This document shows positions 37,486 to 51,189 of a stretch of 64,000 nucleotides of DNA, one piece after another. Position 1 is the first letter of the stretch, and each line of letters starts with the position of its first letter. Location of the stretch: positions 13,220,790 through 13,284,789 of the forward strand of contig NC_052017.1 of the NCBI RefSeq assembly GCF_015832195.1, written 5' to 3'. Under the pieces are notes generated by a model. The model saw only the letters and a list, made by a program, of their open reading frames with translations, had not been told where the DNA came from and made no database searches. This stretch comes from Motacilla alba alba (lineage: Eukaryota; Chordata; Aves; Passeriformes; Motacillidae). Made by a program: the position numbers and the translations under genes.

Positions 37486-38456
37486 GTAAGTGCCTGAGCG
37501 TGTTTCTGTGTATCTGCTTAGATGTAGTAGGGAGAACTCCTATCATGCTGTCTCTGACAATAACACATACATAACTGTAATTTTTACATTGGTTTCCAGT
37601 TTATTCATTGGAGATGGTGTAGGTGTTGCTAGTGGGAAATCCTGGTAAGTGCAGCAGAGGTTGAGAAATGGTGCCTTGACTGCTAGGATGAAGAAACCTT
37701 CTGTGTTATTGCAGGGGTCACTGAGGTTTTTAGAAATTGGCTGCTTTCTGGAGGGTGTATTTATTGCAATATTTAAGATGTGGTATGCTTACAGTGATAC
37801 CTGTATTCCCAGAAGAGCTCAATATTCTGATGTTCTAATGCCGCTGTTTGTAGTCAAGTTTTGCCATTATCATTTATAGGGCACAGTCAATGAGATCAGC
37901 GCTTTACAGAAATGAAGTTCCTGGTCAGAGGAGTTTTCATTCTGATTATGTAATTAACATGAATTAATTTATTAGCTTGCAGATGAACAAGCATTAGAAA
38001 AATGATAAAAAGTGGGAAAAAACTATTAAACTCCTATGTATTGTGCTTTTTCTTTTTGTGTGCACAGACCTGAACTATACCATCTCATTGAACAGTTGTT
38101 TCACTGCAAGAATTTACACACAAAATTTCCTATATGGATAAAATTGTTGTCCCTGGTAGGACGGAAGTAAAAACAAGTTCTAAAAATAAAGCGAAACTAA
38201 ATGACATACTGCGATTGGATAGGTTTAAAAAATGAAATTTCAGGGGATGTACATAATGTATAATGCATATATTGGTAAAATATTTACCATCTGTTTTATA
38301 TTACTTGCAGTGACACCACTACAGCATTTTCTCAAGGAACGTAAAATTGCTAACACAGTTACATAGCTGTAAGTTACCAGGCTGATTGGGACTTGAACAT
38401 CTGTGGAGTAATTTCTCCTCTGTGATTTTTAATTCTTTCCCTATTTCCTTAGATGG

Positions 38457-38512
38457 TTGGTTTTTGGTTTGTTTGGTCGTTTTTTTGGTTTTGTGTTTTT
38501 GGTTTTTTGTTT
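38457..38512. repeat. T-rich tract with regular GG interruptions
   Basis: About 55 bp composed almost only of T and G (TTTTTGGTTTGTTTGGTCG, TTTTTTTGGTTTTGTGTTTT). The complementary strand is A/C-only (CAAAAACC-like), resembling the A-rich/CCAAA tracts at 15,685-15,740 and 55,565-55,645. Low complexity, no assigned role. Confidence 0.75.
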
Positions 38513-41500
38513 CATAGTGACAGTTGTAGTTAGCTGCCTAATTGCAGAGTCATTGCAATTCTTCCTTCTTCAGAGGCTTGCTAATGGCAGTAATTGATTA
38601 ACGAGAAGCATGTTAAGGTGTCATTATATAACCACTGAAACGTTCTTTCCATTTCATGGTCAGTGGCTCTTGTTGACCTTGCTGATTAGATCATAAATGC
38701 GGAAACGTCCTACTGGAAGTTCCGAGGTTCAGCTAAGGGCAGGAAAGAAGAAGCTTTTAATGCTGTTTTTGTGTCAGGCCATGTTCAAAAATAATACAGA
38801 ATTTTATTGATGCATTTCACATCTATGATAGAAATTGTTCCTGGGAAAAGTATTGCTCACAAAGATAATTTGGAATACAGGCACAAAAGAATATAGGCAT
38901 TCAGTTTATTTTGTAATTTAAAGAACCGCTATTTGTGTTTGTCTTTCATAATACATGACACATATATATACATGTATACATCTACCTAAAAACATCAGAC
39001 TATAGCAAAATAAGCCTTTCACTATTGACTTCTGTGTTTGTTTACCTCCTACACACAAACTTTAAAGTCTCTACCTTAATGTGTAGATAATCCATAGGTA
39101 CTAATAGGTAAAATGTTAATAATTACAAAATATGACTAAAAAGAATTATGTAGCCAAACGAAGCATTTCCATGATGCAATGCTAGAATTAAAGCTTTTTA
39201 TGTACATTTTAAGCTTTTACACAGTAGTTTTTAAGATTTTTCCTTTTTGAGTGTAATTTCTTGCGGCTGGGAAATGCAAACTGGAAACCACATTTGGCTT
39301 TAGCTGATTGTGGAGAGCTTAGTTTTGCTGCCTAAAGCTCTGCTAATGCTGTAATACATAGAAGTTAAGTATTTCCTTCAATCTCACTTTCCATGCAGGC
39401 AAGCAGGAAATAATCCTCATGTTTAACCAGTGCTGTACACAAGAGGAATATTTTCAGTTATTGACTGTGGAAGAGCTCACGTGTTGGCTGGTGAAGATTT
39501 TTCTGCCCCTTTCTACTGAATTACCTATATTCCACTTGCTCCCTTCCAGCCTCTTCCATCTTGCCTTGCTCTTGTCTTGGCTCTTTTATCTATGTAGTTC
39601 CAGTTCTTCATTCTCACTCAGGACCTTTTATTATCTGGTCCTAGTCTCTTCCTCACTTTCTCGCCTTTGAAAAGATTTCTTTCTTCTGTCTGCTTTCCTG
39701 TTGTATCAATTTGACACCATCATCAGTAAAAGTGTCTGCTGTACTTGGCATAAGAGAGAAATAAAATCAACATGCCCCAGCAACTGATGATACTTACTGG
39801 AAATGATAATCTAAATTAACCAGTGTACTAAAAACTTGCTGTTATTTCTAAAGAATCCGTTTCTATAGATTGTGTCAGATTTCAAAAACATAAACATTAG
39901 AAGCCCTGCATATTCAGGCTGCTTGGTTTTATGGCTTTTCTGCAGCCCAAGTGAAATGTATTCAGGTTAGCTGGTTCCTGTGTTGCCATCCTGTCTAACC
40001 TTTCTTCTGGGCTAGAAAATTGGTAAGTATCTGATAACCACTGTGGAGACAAAACAGAAACATAAAGATCATATGTTGTGTAATCATCTTGATTACTCTG
40101 AGCAGTACAATGCTGCAGGTTTCACTAATCAAGATTAATTGTGATCTAGGCTACCTGGCCTGTCATGTAGAGTGGATTGTAATTAAATAAAAATATAATC
40201 ATTTTAACATTGTGCCTCTAATATGTATTTACAATAGGTAGTACTTTTGAAAAGACTCTTTCTCCATACAGTGATTAGGAAGCTGAGTTATATTTTTTAA
40301 CTGCATAGATGTTGTTAAAAGCTCATATTTCAGGCCATAAAGACTTATTATATTTGAGGTTATACAACAAAAGAAAAATGGTTTGTACATCTGTCTGCTA
40401 TATGAGACATTAAAACTGAAAAATCTGGAACAGTAGAGATGTATGGAAAGTCTCACTTATGTGTGTGTATCTATTTGTTTTAAATATGTGGTAGATAATT
40501 TATGGTGGGGTATTGCTTAGAAAAAAACGCTTTGACAAGTCTTGACAACTCAGAGGAAGAAAATATTTAATACAGTATATAATAAGAGAATCGCCTCTGT
40601 TGCAGCATTCTCAGCATTAGCTGGCAGGTCTTAACTTGGCTTCTTTCACATGGTATCTTTCCAGTTTTTATCTCAAATGGCTTGTACAAATGCTTTTCTT
40701 TGAGCCTAATGAACTAAAATGTTTTGGGGTAAGTATGCCCAGGTTGTTTTGTGTAGGGGCCTAAACGTATGTTTCTGAACATTTTGTTGCGTATTCTGAC
40801 AACTAGAAATGTAATAAGCTTAAATATTTCTTCTTTCCATTAGAAAAAAGTAGTGCATCCTAGGCAGTCATACAAAAGCATAAAAAAGCCTTTAGCATGC
40901 GAGTGGATTTCTGCCCATGTACATACAGAATGTTCTTTTGGGTGACTTTTCCCTCTGCTGCCACTGCTTCTGACTCTTGACCATTGCTTTTATTAGGTGC
41001 TGCTGTGTTGGGTGTCTGTGCTTCCATCCTGGTGCCACTTGGTGATAATGGAGTGCATACAGTTCCAAATAGCACATACATGATGGAGTACATACAATCT
41101 AAATGTGCTGGCTGCGTGTATTCTCTGCTATCCAGGGCTCAGCCTCCCCGTGGTTTCCTGCTCAGGCAGGATATTACTTGGAGAAGGCTATTTATTGACC
41201 TTGCCTGGGTTTGTTGAGAGCCGTGCTGGGGTTGGGAGGGTATCAAACACTTGCAGGGAGATTGTACTGATGCTTGCTGGGGAGAAGCCATGGTGTCACG
41301 AGTAGAGCTGTCTCGTGCGCTTAGCTGAGATTTTATCTGTGAGCACCAGGTACAGTGGGCTTTTTCTAAGTGTGATTTTCTTTTAGAAGATGTTAGTGTT
41401 TAAACCAAAGGAAATTAAATTCAAATGTGCTCTCAGGCATTATTGAGTCAAGCAAATAAGTGGATAAAAGCAGGCAAACTCTTGCAATGTCAGGGATCTT

Positions 41501-44500
41501 TGCCCATCCCTACAGGCTGGCCGGGCTATTGTAGGTGTGGTCTCCAGGATCAGGTCCTGCTCTGTGGTGTCCAGGCCTAGTTTTACTCACTGGGCAGGCT
41601 TTAATGGAGCGACCCCTACCCAAACACTTGGGTGAGGCACTCTTCTGCTTGGAGGAAACATTTTTGACGGACCCAACAGTCCTTGTGGTGTGGCCACCCT
41701 AGCAGGCAGCACTGAGCTTTGGATGCTGGGTGACTCCCAGGGCCTTCAGAGAGCACCCTCTGTTTGCAGCCTCAGACAGCTACAGGACATCCCTGTTGCT
41801 CTGTCATTTAAGTCTGGGCAATGAAAATATATTTCCTAAACAAGTTACCAAAAAAAAAAAAATTACTGTTTTTCAGAAAAGCATAATCAAAATTAAAAAC
41901 CACAAAGCATGCGGATTTTTTTTAAAGAATCATATCAGTAAAGACAGTATATTTTTCTTTTCTCAGAGCTGGAAACATAACAGAGACATTTCTAAAATGG
42001 GTTGCCTTTATTTATTTGGTGTTTCTATGAAAATGTAAATATCATGCTGTGTGTCAGATACTTCTGAACCTGCCACATGTCCCAGCTCTTCTTGGGAGTG
42101 AGTAGCTTTATGCGACCTCTGAAAATGATCAAAACTGTCTTATTTCATAGCTGACTTTGAAGATGAGTCGCTCTAAATTGCTTGTGCCTCAAACACTGCA
42201 GTGTCAGTAGCAGAGCTCTGAAGAAGGGCAATTTCTCCCCCCTCCATTCCTGAGCTGCTGAGTGGGTCAGAGGTGTGGGTCACACAGCTGAGAGAGGTTG
42301 CACTACAAGATGGAAACAAGAAAGCATTGCTGTGATTAAAACCATCATTTATTCAACCTGTAGAACTGCACACTATCAGAAATTTGTCTTTTCTAAGCAA
42401 ATGTGCAATGAGTATTATTTATCTAATCATAGTAAATGAGGCAATTTAATTTCCCAACTGAATAGAATTAAAGCATGTTATTAAGCCTCGGCAGCCATAG
42501 TTCTGCCCAAATTCATGAGACTCTGAACTTCATAGTTGAGTATTGACACACTCTTGATATCTAGGTCCTTTTTGTGCCTTCTATTTCATGTAATGGTGGA
42601 TGCTTTTGGAGGGTACCCTGAAATGATGGGCAGTTTCTGTACTTGTGCCTGCTCCTACTGTAATCTTTTTTTTAAAGAAGACTTCTGTGTATTTCTGTAT
42701 ACATAAAATATGTGATTTCCTCCCTGTAGACACAGTTCAGTAAAGAACTTGAACAAGGAACAGTTACATTCATTTAATTGCAAGTATTTAAACTGAAATT
42801 TAACCTTGAATATTAAATGCTTTGTGGAGTCTGGGTTGAATGGGATGAAATGATTGCAATAGGAAATGGATCCTTCTTGGCACTTTCCCAGGCTTCCAGG
42901 CTTGTAGAGGTGTTGCTAATGTTGTGTGTGGTTAGTCTTTGAGGATTTGGAAAAAGGAGGGAGTAAAATTACCTTACAACATAAAGTGCTTCTTTTTCCC
43001 CCATTTTCTCCTCACTGAGGAAGACCAGATAGTTTAGTCTCCAACTCTTCTTAGCTCTGCCTTATAGAAACTTTGGATTGCCAGGAAATTATGGTATTAC
43101 CAAGTCAAAATAATAATTTGACCAAGCACTCATTATATATTGTTGCTAAATTTTAATTGTGGGGGTAAAGAAAAGAAAGACCTCATTATTTTCCATCGTC
43201 CTGTTTTGACCTTTGTGTTACTGATATTTTTCATACGTCTGTTTGACTCTTTTGCATTGCAAATATCTCAATTCTGCTTCCTTTTAATGGAAGAGAAATT
43301 ATAATTTGATGGAAATGATGGAAAAGAAATTATGATTTCCTTATTCCTTATCTTTAAATATGTTTTATGGTTTTTAAAACTGTTAATTTTGCCTTATATT
43401 TGAACTGTTTCCTTTCTTGGTTTTTCTAATAACAAGGATTTCCTTACAGTTTCAAGAACAGCTTTAACTGAGCTAAACAAATGTGTACAATGAAACACCT
43501 TTTGTGTAATTCTGTTCCTACATATGTTCCACAGTTTCTCCTTGATCTTTAAGTAAGTAATAATAGTGTCTGTATGCCATGTACATATATAATTAGTACA
43601 GATATATACTCACACCCATGTATGTTCGAACTCAGGCTACTGTCTCTTAAATTCTTACATGAAGTGTTGGCTGACTTGTTCCCTGGAAGCTGATTTTCTT
43701 TTAAAGTTGAAGCTTTTCTAGGAGATACAGTAAAATGAGATTATGGTTAGATTTCCACTAAGTAATCTATATGGATTGACTATTGCTGAAGGCACTTTTA
43801 TTTCCTGAACAAAAGAAATGTGACTTTGTCTGCTTGGGTTTATTACTTTTAAATTAATGTGACTAGTGTAAGTCAGATAGGCTTAGTATGCCAAGTATAG
43901 TGCAGCTATTTAATACTTTGATGAAATGTACTGGAGCAAGTGGCAACAAGGCATTTTACAGAAGTAATCACGCTGCTGAAACCACCAAAAGTCTGTGTTT
44001 TCTTTTGGTTAGGCTTTGATTTTTTATGAACAGAAAAGATGTTCTGGTCTTCAGAGATGGTTACCATTTGTTTAGGAAAATTCATATGTGATCTGACAGG
44101 GGGTCTCTATTTCAGTTGGGATTTTATTTTATTTTTTTTTCTCTGTCCCCCTCAGAGATTCTCTGCAACTTGCCATCAGTCCTTCTGGTAACTTTGCAAG
44201 TTCAAGGAGTTAAACTGCAATAAGCTCTTTAATCTTGCAGGACTTAAAAAAAAGAGGCAACATCCACATAATTACATATTAGGATAAAAAATTACGGTTT
44301 TCACAGTAAAAATGCTTTTGGGAGTTGTTCTCATTAAAGTCAGCTTAAACATTTGGAGTTTGGGTTTCTGTGTAAGAGCCTACCAAAGGGGGTTGGAGAA
44401 GGTCAGGTCTGTTGTGCAGATGTTTATTTCAGCTGGAGACAACTGGCCAGTTTTAGCAGTGCAGGACATGAGCTGGGGACGGTGGGCACTGGAAGGGCTG

Positions 44501-47500
44501 GTGGGGGCTGTATTACAGTGACTCACTCATTTCTACTGAGCTGCTTTACAACAGCAGATACCCTGGAACAAGGGTGGGAAGGAAGGTGCTGCCTGTCTGG
44601 GTATATGTTTGACTAGTGGAGGAAACCAGGTAATGAAAGAAAAAAAAAAAGACTTGAGGGAAGGGAGCAGTGGAAATAAACAGTAATAAAAAGTTAAAAG
44701 AAGTTAATCTTGTCTTTCTCACAGAACTGTGAGAAAAAGCAGCAAAGATTTCACAAAAACCTTTGTTAATCAGAAGTGTTATTTTTTTCTCCTCCCTGTT
44801 CTTATTTCGGGTAATAATCTTATTCAAAGTAGCAGATTTTGATGAAAATGATAACTTAATACTCTTTGGCTCACCTATTAACTTTCCTGTAGTGGAAACC
44901 AAGCTATCAGAGTCCTACTACTGCAGAGCTTTTAAGCCCTCTACAACAACAAAAAAAAAAAGTTAAACTTTTTTCCTGTCTGAACAATTTTTGTGGGGAT
45001 GGCTGTTAGCCAAGGAGTAGATGAAAGAAGCAGTGATGTACTAATAATTGTTTTTACTAGTAATCCTTATATAGGTATGTTTTTGACAGAGGTCTGATTG
45101 AACAGAATTATGTAGTTGAATCAAAAGTGTTTCAGACACAGACTCCTTGGTCTGTGAGGGCTTGGCATTCAGGAGGAATCCACACCTCCTCACTTTTGAA
45201 CTGTGATTTGTTTGTGTTACGATATTTTTTTTTGAGTGCGACCTGTAATGCTGGCACTTGGCAAGGGCAAAAGACACGTTTCTTTCCCTGGTTAGTAGAG
45301 GTCTAACTTTTTTGAAAAGTGTCTTGTAGCAAAACTGCAGCACTTACTTGATTAAAATGTAAGTCCCAGCTGATTAAAGCATTTCACCCATAACCATCTT
45401 CAGATTAGAAAATGCAAGGAAATGAAAATCTAACTTCTCTCACCAGCTTGTGGTAGCAATTAATCAAACTTTCTGTAATGACCACAGTCAAACTTCATTG
45501 CTACCATTTCTGATAAGCTTTCTTAAATACTTCTTTGGAGGAGGAATTTTAAAAGTAGCAAGATCAACTCAGTTGTAGTGTTGTGTTAGAGGGGAAGACG
45601 TTTTCCATGATGAGTCTTTCTTCTTACTGATTTGTTTTTTTCCTAACAGGGTCATTTGCATTATATGTCAAGTCCTTTGGTTGAGAACAGTTTGCTTTTT
45701 GCTTTAGAGAAGTGACAAGATTTAGTCTCCAGCTCCATTGAGGAGAGAAAGAATTAATAGAAATTTTACTGGAAACACGAAACAACTAAAAATATGCCAT
45801 TTTAAGGCAAACACAAAACAAAACAAAGCCCACTCTGTACTTTCATGTAGAGAAGTTCTTCTGTTGGGAGAGAAAATGAATGTTAAAATTTACCACTGAT
45901 TTTAAAGAGATATTTATACATCGGTAATACAGACACAAGTTGCTTGTATGTGAGAAACTGATAAAAATCTTCCAGATGTGATTTTGTTTCTTTTTCTTCA
46001 GGAAGAAGAGTGACAGATGATTTTGGGATAAGACATAATAAATCATTACAGAAAATTGTTTTGGTTTTGATGCAGAAAAGGAGGAAAACATTGTTAATTT
46101 AAACAATTTATTCTTAACAATAATCTTATCCATCAATGGCTTTACCAGAACACCACGTTTCTCGCTTTACATACACTATGCATTTGTCTGTATTGGCCTT
46201 AAATGATCTAAGCAGAAGACCACCAATTAGTTGTAAACAATCCTTCACAGTGTATTCTAAAGGTTGCAAAAGAACCATGACTTGAATCATTATTGGATGC
46301 TTTATTGAGGCTTGAAATAAATGTTGCTTAGCTCTTTGGAAATGTCTTGTTTCTCTTCAGGTGGCTTACTTCAGAGTTTATAGACCTTAATTTATTTTTA
46401 ATGCTGTAATGTAGGATTATTTCTTATTTTTACATGTTTAAATTTTGCTTTTTCCTTCCAAGTATATTTCACTGCTTGTGACTGTTTTTCATTCCCTCTT
46501 TGTGTTGGTCATGTTGCTATCCACTGTGCAGCCCGACTGCTCTATTTAAATACAACGTTTAGGAAAGGTCCACAGTAGATACTCGAGATCAGAAGATGTA
46601 GATCCTGTTCTGATCTTTGTTTTACTGCATTTTAAAATCATTTTCAATAAATGCTGTCCTCAAGCCTGGGCTACTGATACATCACTTTTTCTGTGTTGAA
46701 ATACTGCTTCTTTACCTTCTTGTAGCAGGTGCTTGGACAGAAAGCAACTCTCCTCTTGGGAAGGGGAATCTAACAGGAATAGTTACACAATGTGATTTAA
46801 TAGTTTTTATTCTTACTTGGGGAGTGTGAGGACATGAGCAGACAGTGAATGGAGAGCAGTGCCGAGGTGGGCTCCAAGCTTCTGTTCCCAAAAGTTCATC
46901 TGACAGCAGAGGAAGCCTTGATTCACACACCTGAATTACATGCATACATTTCAATTATGCTGTTACCAATTACAAGGGAATTTTTCCCTGGCACAAGTGT
47001 ATTGGGACTGTTATGGAGTTGTGGCTGGCAGTACCTCACGTCAGCCACCAAATATTGAGCCTTCTAGCTTGCAGACTTAATTACAAATCCACGGTTTACT
47101 TCTGCAATCTGTTGTGCTCAGCAGTGCTGGGACTGGTGATAAGTCTATCAGTTTTTACTAGGTCACTAACACATCACCAGCGTTAAATTCTAAATGGCAG
47201 CTTCTGTGTACACTGCCCAGGCTATCTCTGATAAAACATTAATCATTTCAAGGTTCCATTCAAACCCATTGATAGAAATTGCAAAATGTAATTTAGCTTT
47301 GAGAATAGAATTAATGTTTTCTAATAGCTCTAACCTATTCTATGATTTATTGGTTCCACTGCTTGAGGGTTTTCATAATCTAAATTGGTGATTACAGATG
47401 ATACACAACATTGTGTATCATAAATAGGAATTATGTGTCTGGTGAAAATGATAATGGGTTTTTGTACCTTGTATGTATATTAGTACATTCAGTAGTATAT

Positions 47501-48050
47501 TAAAGCCTATTTTAGAATTGGAAGATGATTTTGCCCAAATATAGATCTTCCCATCTCATTCAGTCAGTGAATCTGCTGCTGTTTACTCGTCCTCCTCTAA
47601 TTTGGTAAATATGTGTTGCATCAGAACATCATAAAATTAAAGGTGTACCTGTGGAGTCTTGTTTTCTATGATATGCTCTTCTTATTTTTTTGCTTGTTTT
47701 TAAGGAGACAATTAAGATTATAATGCTGTTTATGGTTCCTGAGGAAATTTTAACCCAGTGTTTGATTGATGAATGAATTTACTGGTTATGTCTGGGAGGG
47801 TTATTTTTGCATTGCCAAGTCCCCCATTGGATGATGGACAATGGAAGTTTTATATACTTTCATTAAAGATTTAACATGTGCTGTTATTTTTCTTTGCTGA
47901 CCCAGATTTCCACCCTACAGTGCTGATGGCCAGTATTGGGCTGCTCTTTCTCTCATCGTGGGATTAGTGGGATCTACAGTCTTTGTCAACTAACAGTGGT
48001 TTTGAAAGACTCTTGCTGTTGTAGAAATTGAAAATATCTTGTCTTAAAAC
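38513..48050. other. Long intron-like sequence, no supported gene
   Basis: Nearly 10 kb with no recognisable exon or transposon. About 40,900-41,310, 41,480-41,810 and 44,380-44,620 are richer in GC and may hold decayed repeats. A TTTTTTTCCTAACAG acceptor-like site near 45,650 is followed by only 21 open codons and no donor. A near-perfect inverted repeat at 47.4 kb is listed separately. Confidence 0.45.
47398..47421. repeat. Perfect 11-bp inverted repeat with 2-bp spacer
   Basis: ATGATACACAA and TTGTGTATCAT are exact reverse complements separated only by CA, giving a 24-bp near-palindrome. Stems this long with such a short spacer are uncommon by chance in 64 kb. It could be a fortuitous or mutationally generated palindrome, or a dimeric-protein binding site. 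Confidence 0.85.
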
Positions 48051-48218
48051 AAAATCATAGAATGATTTGGGCTCGAAAGAAATGTCAAAGGTCATCTAAT
48101 CCAGCTCCCAGCCATGGACAGGGACATCTTTCACTAGACCAGGTTGCTCAAAGCCCCATTAAACCTGACATAGAGCACTTTCAGGAATGGAGCATCCACA
48201 ACTTCTCCGTTGCCCCAA
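48051..48218 (-). mobile_element. CR1 LINE 3' fragment
   Basis: Plus-strand text AAATCATAGAATGATTTGGGC, then 'aaaggtcatctaatccagctccca', 'catggacagggacatctttcact', 'agaccaggttgctcaaagcccc' and 'ggaatggagcatccacaacttctc' is the reverse complement of a CR1 3' UTR and tail. About 165 bp remain. Confidence 0.93.
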
Positions 48219-49225
48219 AGGTGAGGTATTCATAACTTGCCTGGGATTTAGTGGGATATCTATAAGAAGTTACCTGGAACAACTGACTTATTGTAGTGAT
48301 CTGTAAATTCTTCCCTTAAACATTTGCTTTAATTTAAGTATTGTGAAGAATAGAAGTTAGAATACCCCAAATATTGCTTCATTTTCCTTTTGTTCTTTTC
48401 AATGGGAAGATATGCAGTAAAAGTTAATATCAAATTTAAGTAAAATTAAAGTAAATGGTGTAGTGATTTTTGATAGAAATAAACTATACTTTTAAACAAG
48501 GTATTTCTTATCAAACAGTGCAAATTCATGTGTATTTCTTACTTATTGTCTATACTTCTAATTACAGAGAAACTTACTTTAGATAAGACTTTCAATGAAA
48601 CAAGGAAGTCATTTTTTACATACCTCTTAGAATTTGTAAAGCACTCAGCTTTCATGGTGATGACCATTTATTATTATTTTTATTATATAAATACTTAGAT
48701 AAAGAGAAATGGGTGCCAGCAGTGAATTAAATAAAACCCTGAATTGATCAATAACTCAATTTAGTTGAGAATTTCTTTAGAAAATACAGTGGTATTAATC
48801 AGGAGAGAACACTTCAAGTATAAAATTTGATTTTCTTAGTGGAAAATCAGTTTGCTTTATCAAAATCCTAGGGTCTCTTTCCCCCTTTCTCCCCGCCTCA
48901 TACAATTCTTCTTCTTCAGTAAAGCTAAATCAGATTTGTCTGAAGCAGTAATTGCTGATTATCTCCTAACTGCAAGACATAGTTGAGCCTCTTTGGTTAA
49001 TCCTATCTTGCTTGCCATCTACAGTGAGTCACAGCAGGCAGAGAGAGAGGACTGCCATGTGGTTTGTTTTTCCCATGAGGTGTAATTGTGTCCAAGAGCT
49101 CTGCAAATTGTGGAGAGAAGGACAGTTGTACCTCACCAAAGAGATGTGAAATGGTTGGGGTGGAGAATGACTTCTTGCCTCAGCGTGAGGTTCCGTGGCA
49201 TCCAGGAGGGATCCCAGGTTGTGTT

Positions 49226-49350
49226 CACAGAGTCACAGAAGATGCTGAGTTGGAAGGGACCCTCAAGGATCATAGAGTCTAACTCCTGGCCCTGCAGAGC
49301 CCCATCCCCATGTCCCCAGTAGTATTGTCCAAATGCTTCTTGAACTCAGT
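49226..49350 (-). mobile_element. CR1 LINE 3' fragment (second subtype)
   Basis: Plus-strand text ACAGAGTCACAGAAGATGC, 'gagttggaagggaccctcaaggatc', 'atagagtctaactcctggccctgc' is the reverse complement of a CR1 3' end from a subfamily different from the 48.1 kb copy (ends with a 'gcccCATCCCCATGTCCCC' block). It lies about 1 kb from that copy in the same orientation, but the two differ in their diagnostic blocks, so they are separate insertions rather than one split element. Confidence 0.88.
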
Positions 49351-50327
49351 GTGGAAAAGTAAAAAAACCCTTGTGGAAAAGTTTCTATAGTTTTTTAAGC
49401 TTTCTTGTGTACTCTTGCATGATCTGTTCATTATTTGGACTAATGAAGTGTTACGAAATGAAATTTACCTAATGGAAAAAATCCCTACTTTATTCTACAC
49501 AGAAATTAAAAATGAGAAGTGAGGATTGTTTGTACTTATGTAATTTTCTATATTCTATTAAAAGCTGGATTTTGCTTCACACTTGAGGAAGGATTTATCT
49601 TCACTAAAGCATCATTATTATTATTGTTATTATTAACAATGGGGTGAGTTAATAAAAATTATCTATCACTTCAAATCCTGACTAGCTTGTTTTATTGATG
49701 CATCTTAACAGCACTTTGTCAAAGATAACAGTTTCTGTAGAAGTAAGTCTCTTCTGGGAGATGTGGAGAACCTTTCAAGTGACCCCTGTTGGAGCCAAAA
49801 GGGTGATTTATAATTTTATTAGCAAAGTTTTCTCTTCTAGACAGCTTCATTAGATGTTTTATGGCAAAAGAAGTGTTTTAGAAGTCAGCCACTAGTTTGT
49901 TTTTTCACATTTATATCCCAGAAAACCTGACTGCACCCTTAGTGCCAGGTTTGTGGCTCCTTGGCTAGAGTCCCTATTGCTATCAGAACAATCCTATGTA
50001 GTATAGGAAAAGCAAAATGGTAATGAGATTGCAATTTCATACTTTATGAATTCATTGTGCATCCTCTCTCTCTAGTCGGTGTTGCTTTCAATTTTGGAGA
50101 GCAGATCAATATGATAACTTACATATCAATCTCTAGGTAATGTTGCATAAAACTAATAACTGTAAAGGAACTTTTTCATAAATTGCTGATATTTATGCCT
50201 TGTGCTCTTTTAAAGCATTTTTTACAGTATGATTTTTTGATATGCGCTTTAGCGATACTGTGGTGGAAGGAAGATTTTTTTTTTTATGTGACTAAGTCTT
50301 TGATATGTAATTTTGTTAGTGCAAGTG

Positions 50328-50350
50328 TGTATATATATATATATATATGT
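50328..50350. repeat. (TA)n microsatellite
   Basis: About ten TA units flanked by GTGTG and GTTTC. A likely polymorphic dinucleotide repeat. Confidence 0.85.
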
Positions 50351-51189
50351 TTCTTCCAGAGGTTCCCATTTTCAATTTACCGTACATTTGAAATTATGTT
50401 GCATCAGCAGAATGCTTTGTTGTCTTGCATATTGCTATAGAAAATATACTGACTATCTGTCCTACCTGGCAAAAATCTATTAGTTGTTCCAAAAAAGCAT
50501 CTTGACAGTATTAGGACTGTATCTTGTATGGTTGTATAAGGTTGTATAATACAGTAGACTGAATTTTCAGGCCATGGGTAAATCTTGTGTATGCAAAATC
50601 CATTTTTAGCTACTTTGTGACTGTCCTTTAATCCAGTCTCTTAAAATGTCAGCTGAGTAGAAGCAAAGCCTCTAAAGAAGCTGTAGCACAACATCTGTGA
50701 TTTCAGCAAATCTCCTGCTTCTTGTGTTTGGTGCATTGCCTGAGAGTGCCTGAGATGCAGCCAGACTCAAAGGCTCAGTCTGCAAGGTTAACATGGAGAC
50801 ATTCACATCATCAAGGATATGTTAAACAGAAAACACTTAATGGAGGTTGTGGGGAAAAAAAAGTATTTCATTTGTTAATAATTGTTATTAGCATTTTATA
50901 ACTAAGTAACTTCTTATAGATCTCCCTTTCTCCCCTCTTCTTGAGATCAGCCAATGTAAATAGTTAAATGTATGATATGCTTGACTTTCCTTGTGAGTCC
51001 CAACTCAGAGTATTTTGTGAAAAACTTCAGAACTGCGAGCAGCTGTCCAGTCCTTGTAGGGGAAGGTGTAGCACTGATTCCCTGAGTAGTGCTTGCACCT
51101 TGTCAGCTCTGGTCAGTCCTGTGGACACTTGTCGGAAAATTAAAGATCACAATTGCTTGCTACACTGTAAAGGCCACAAGAAGGAACTT

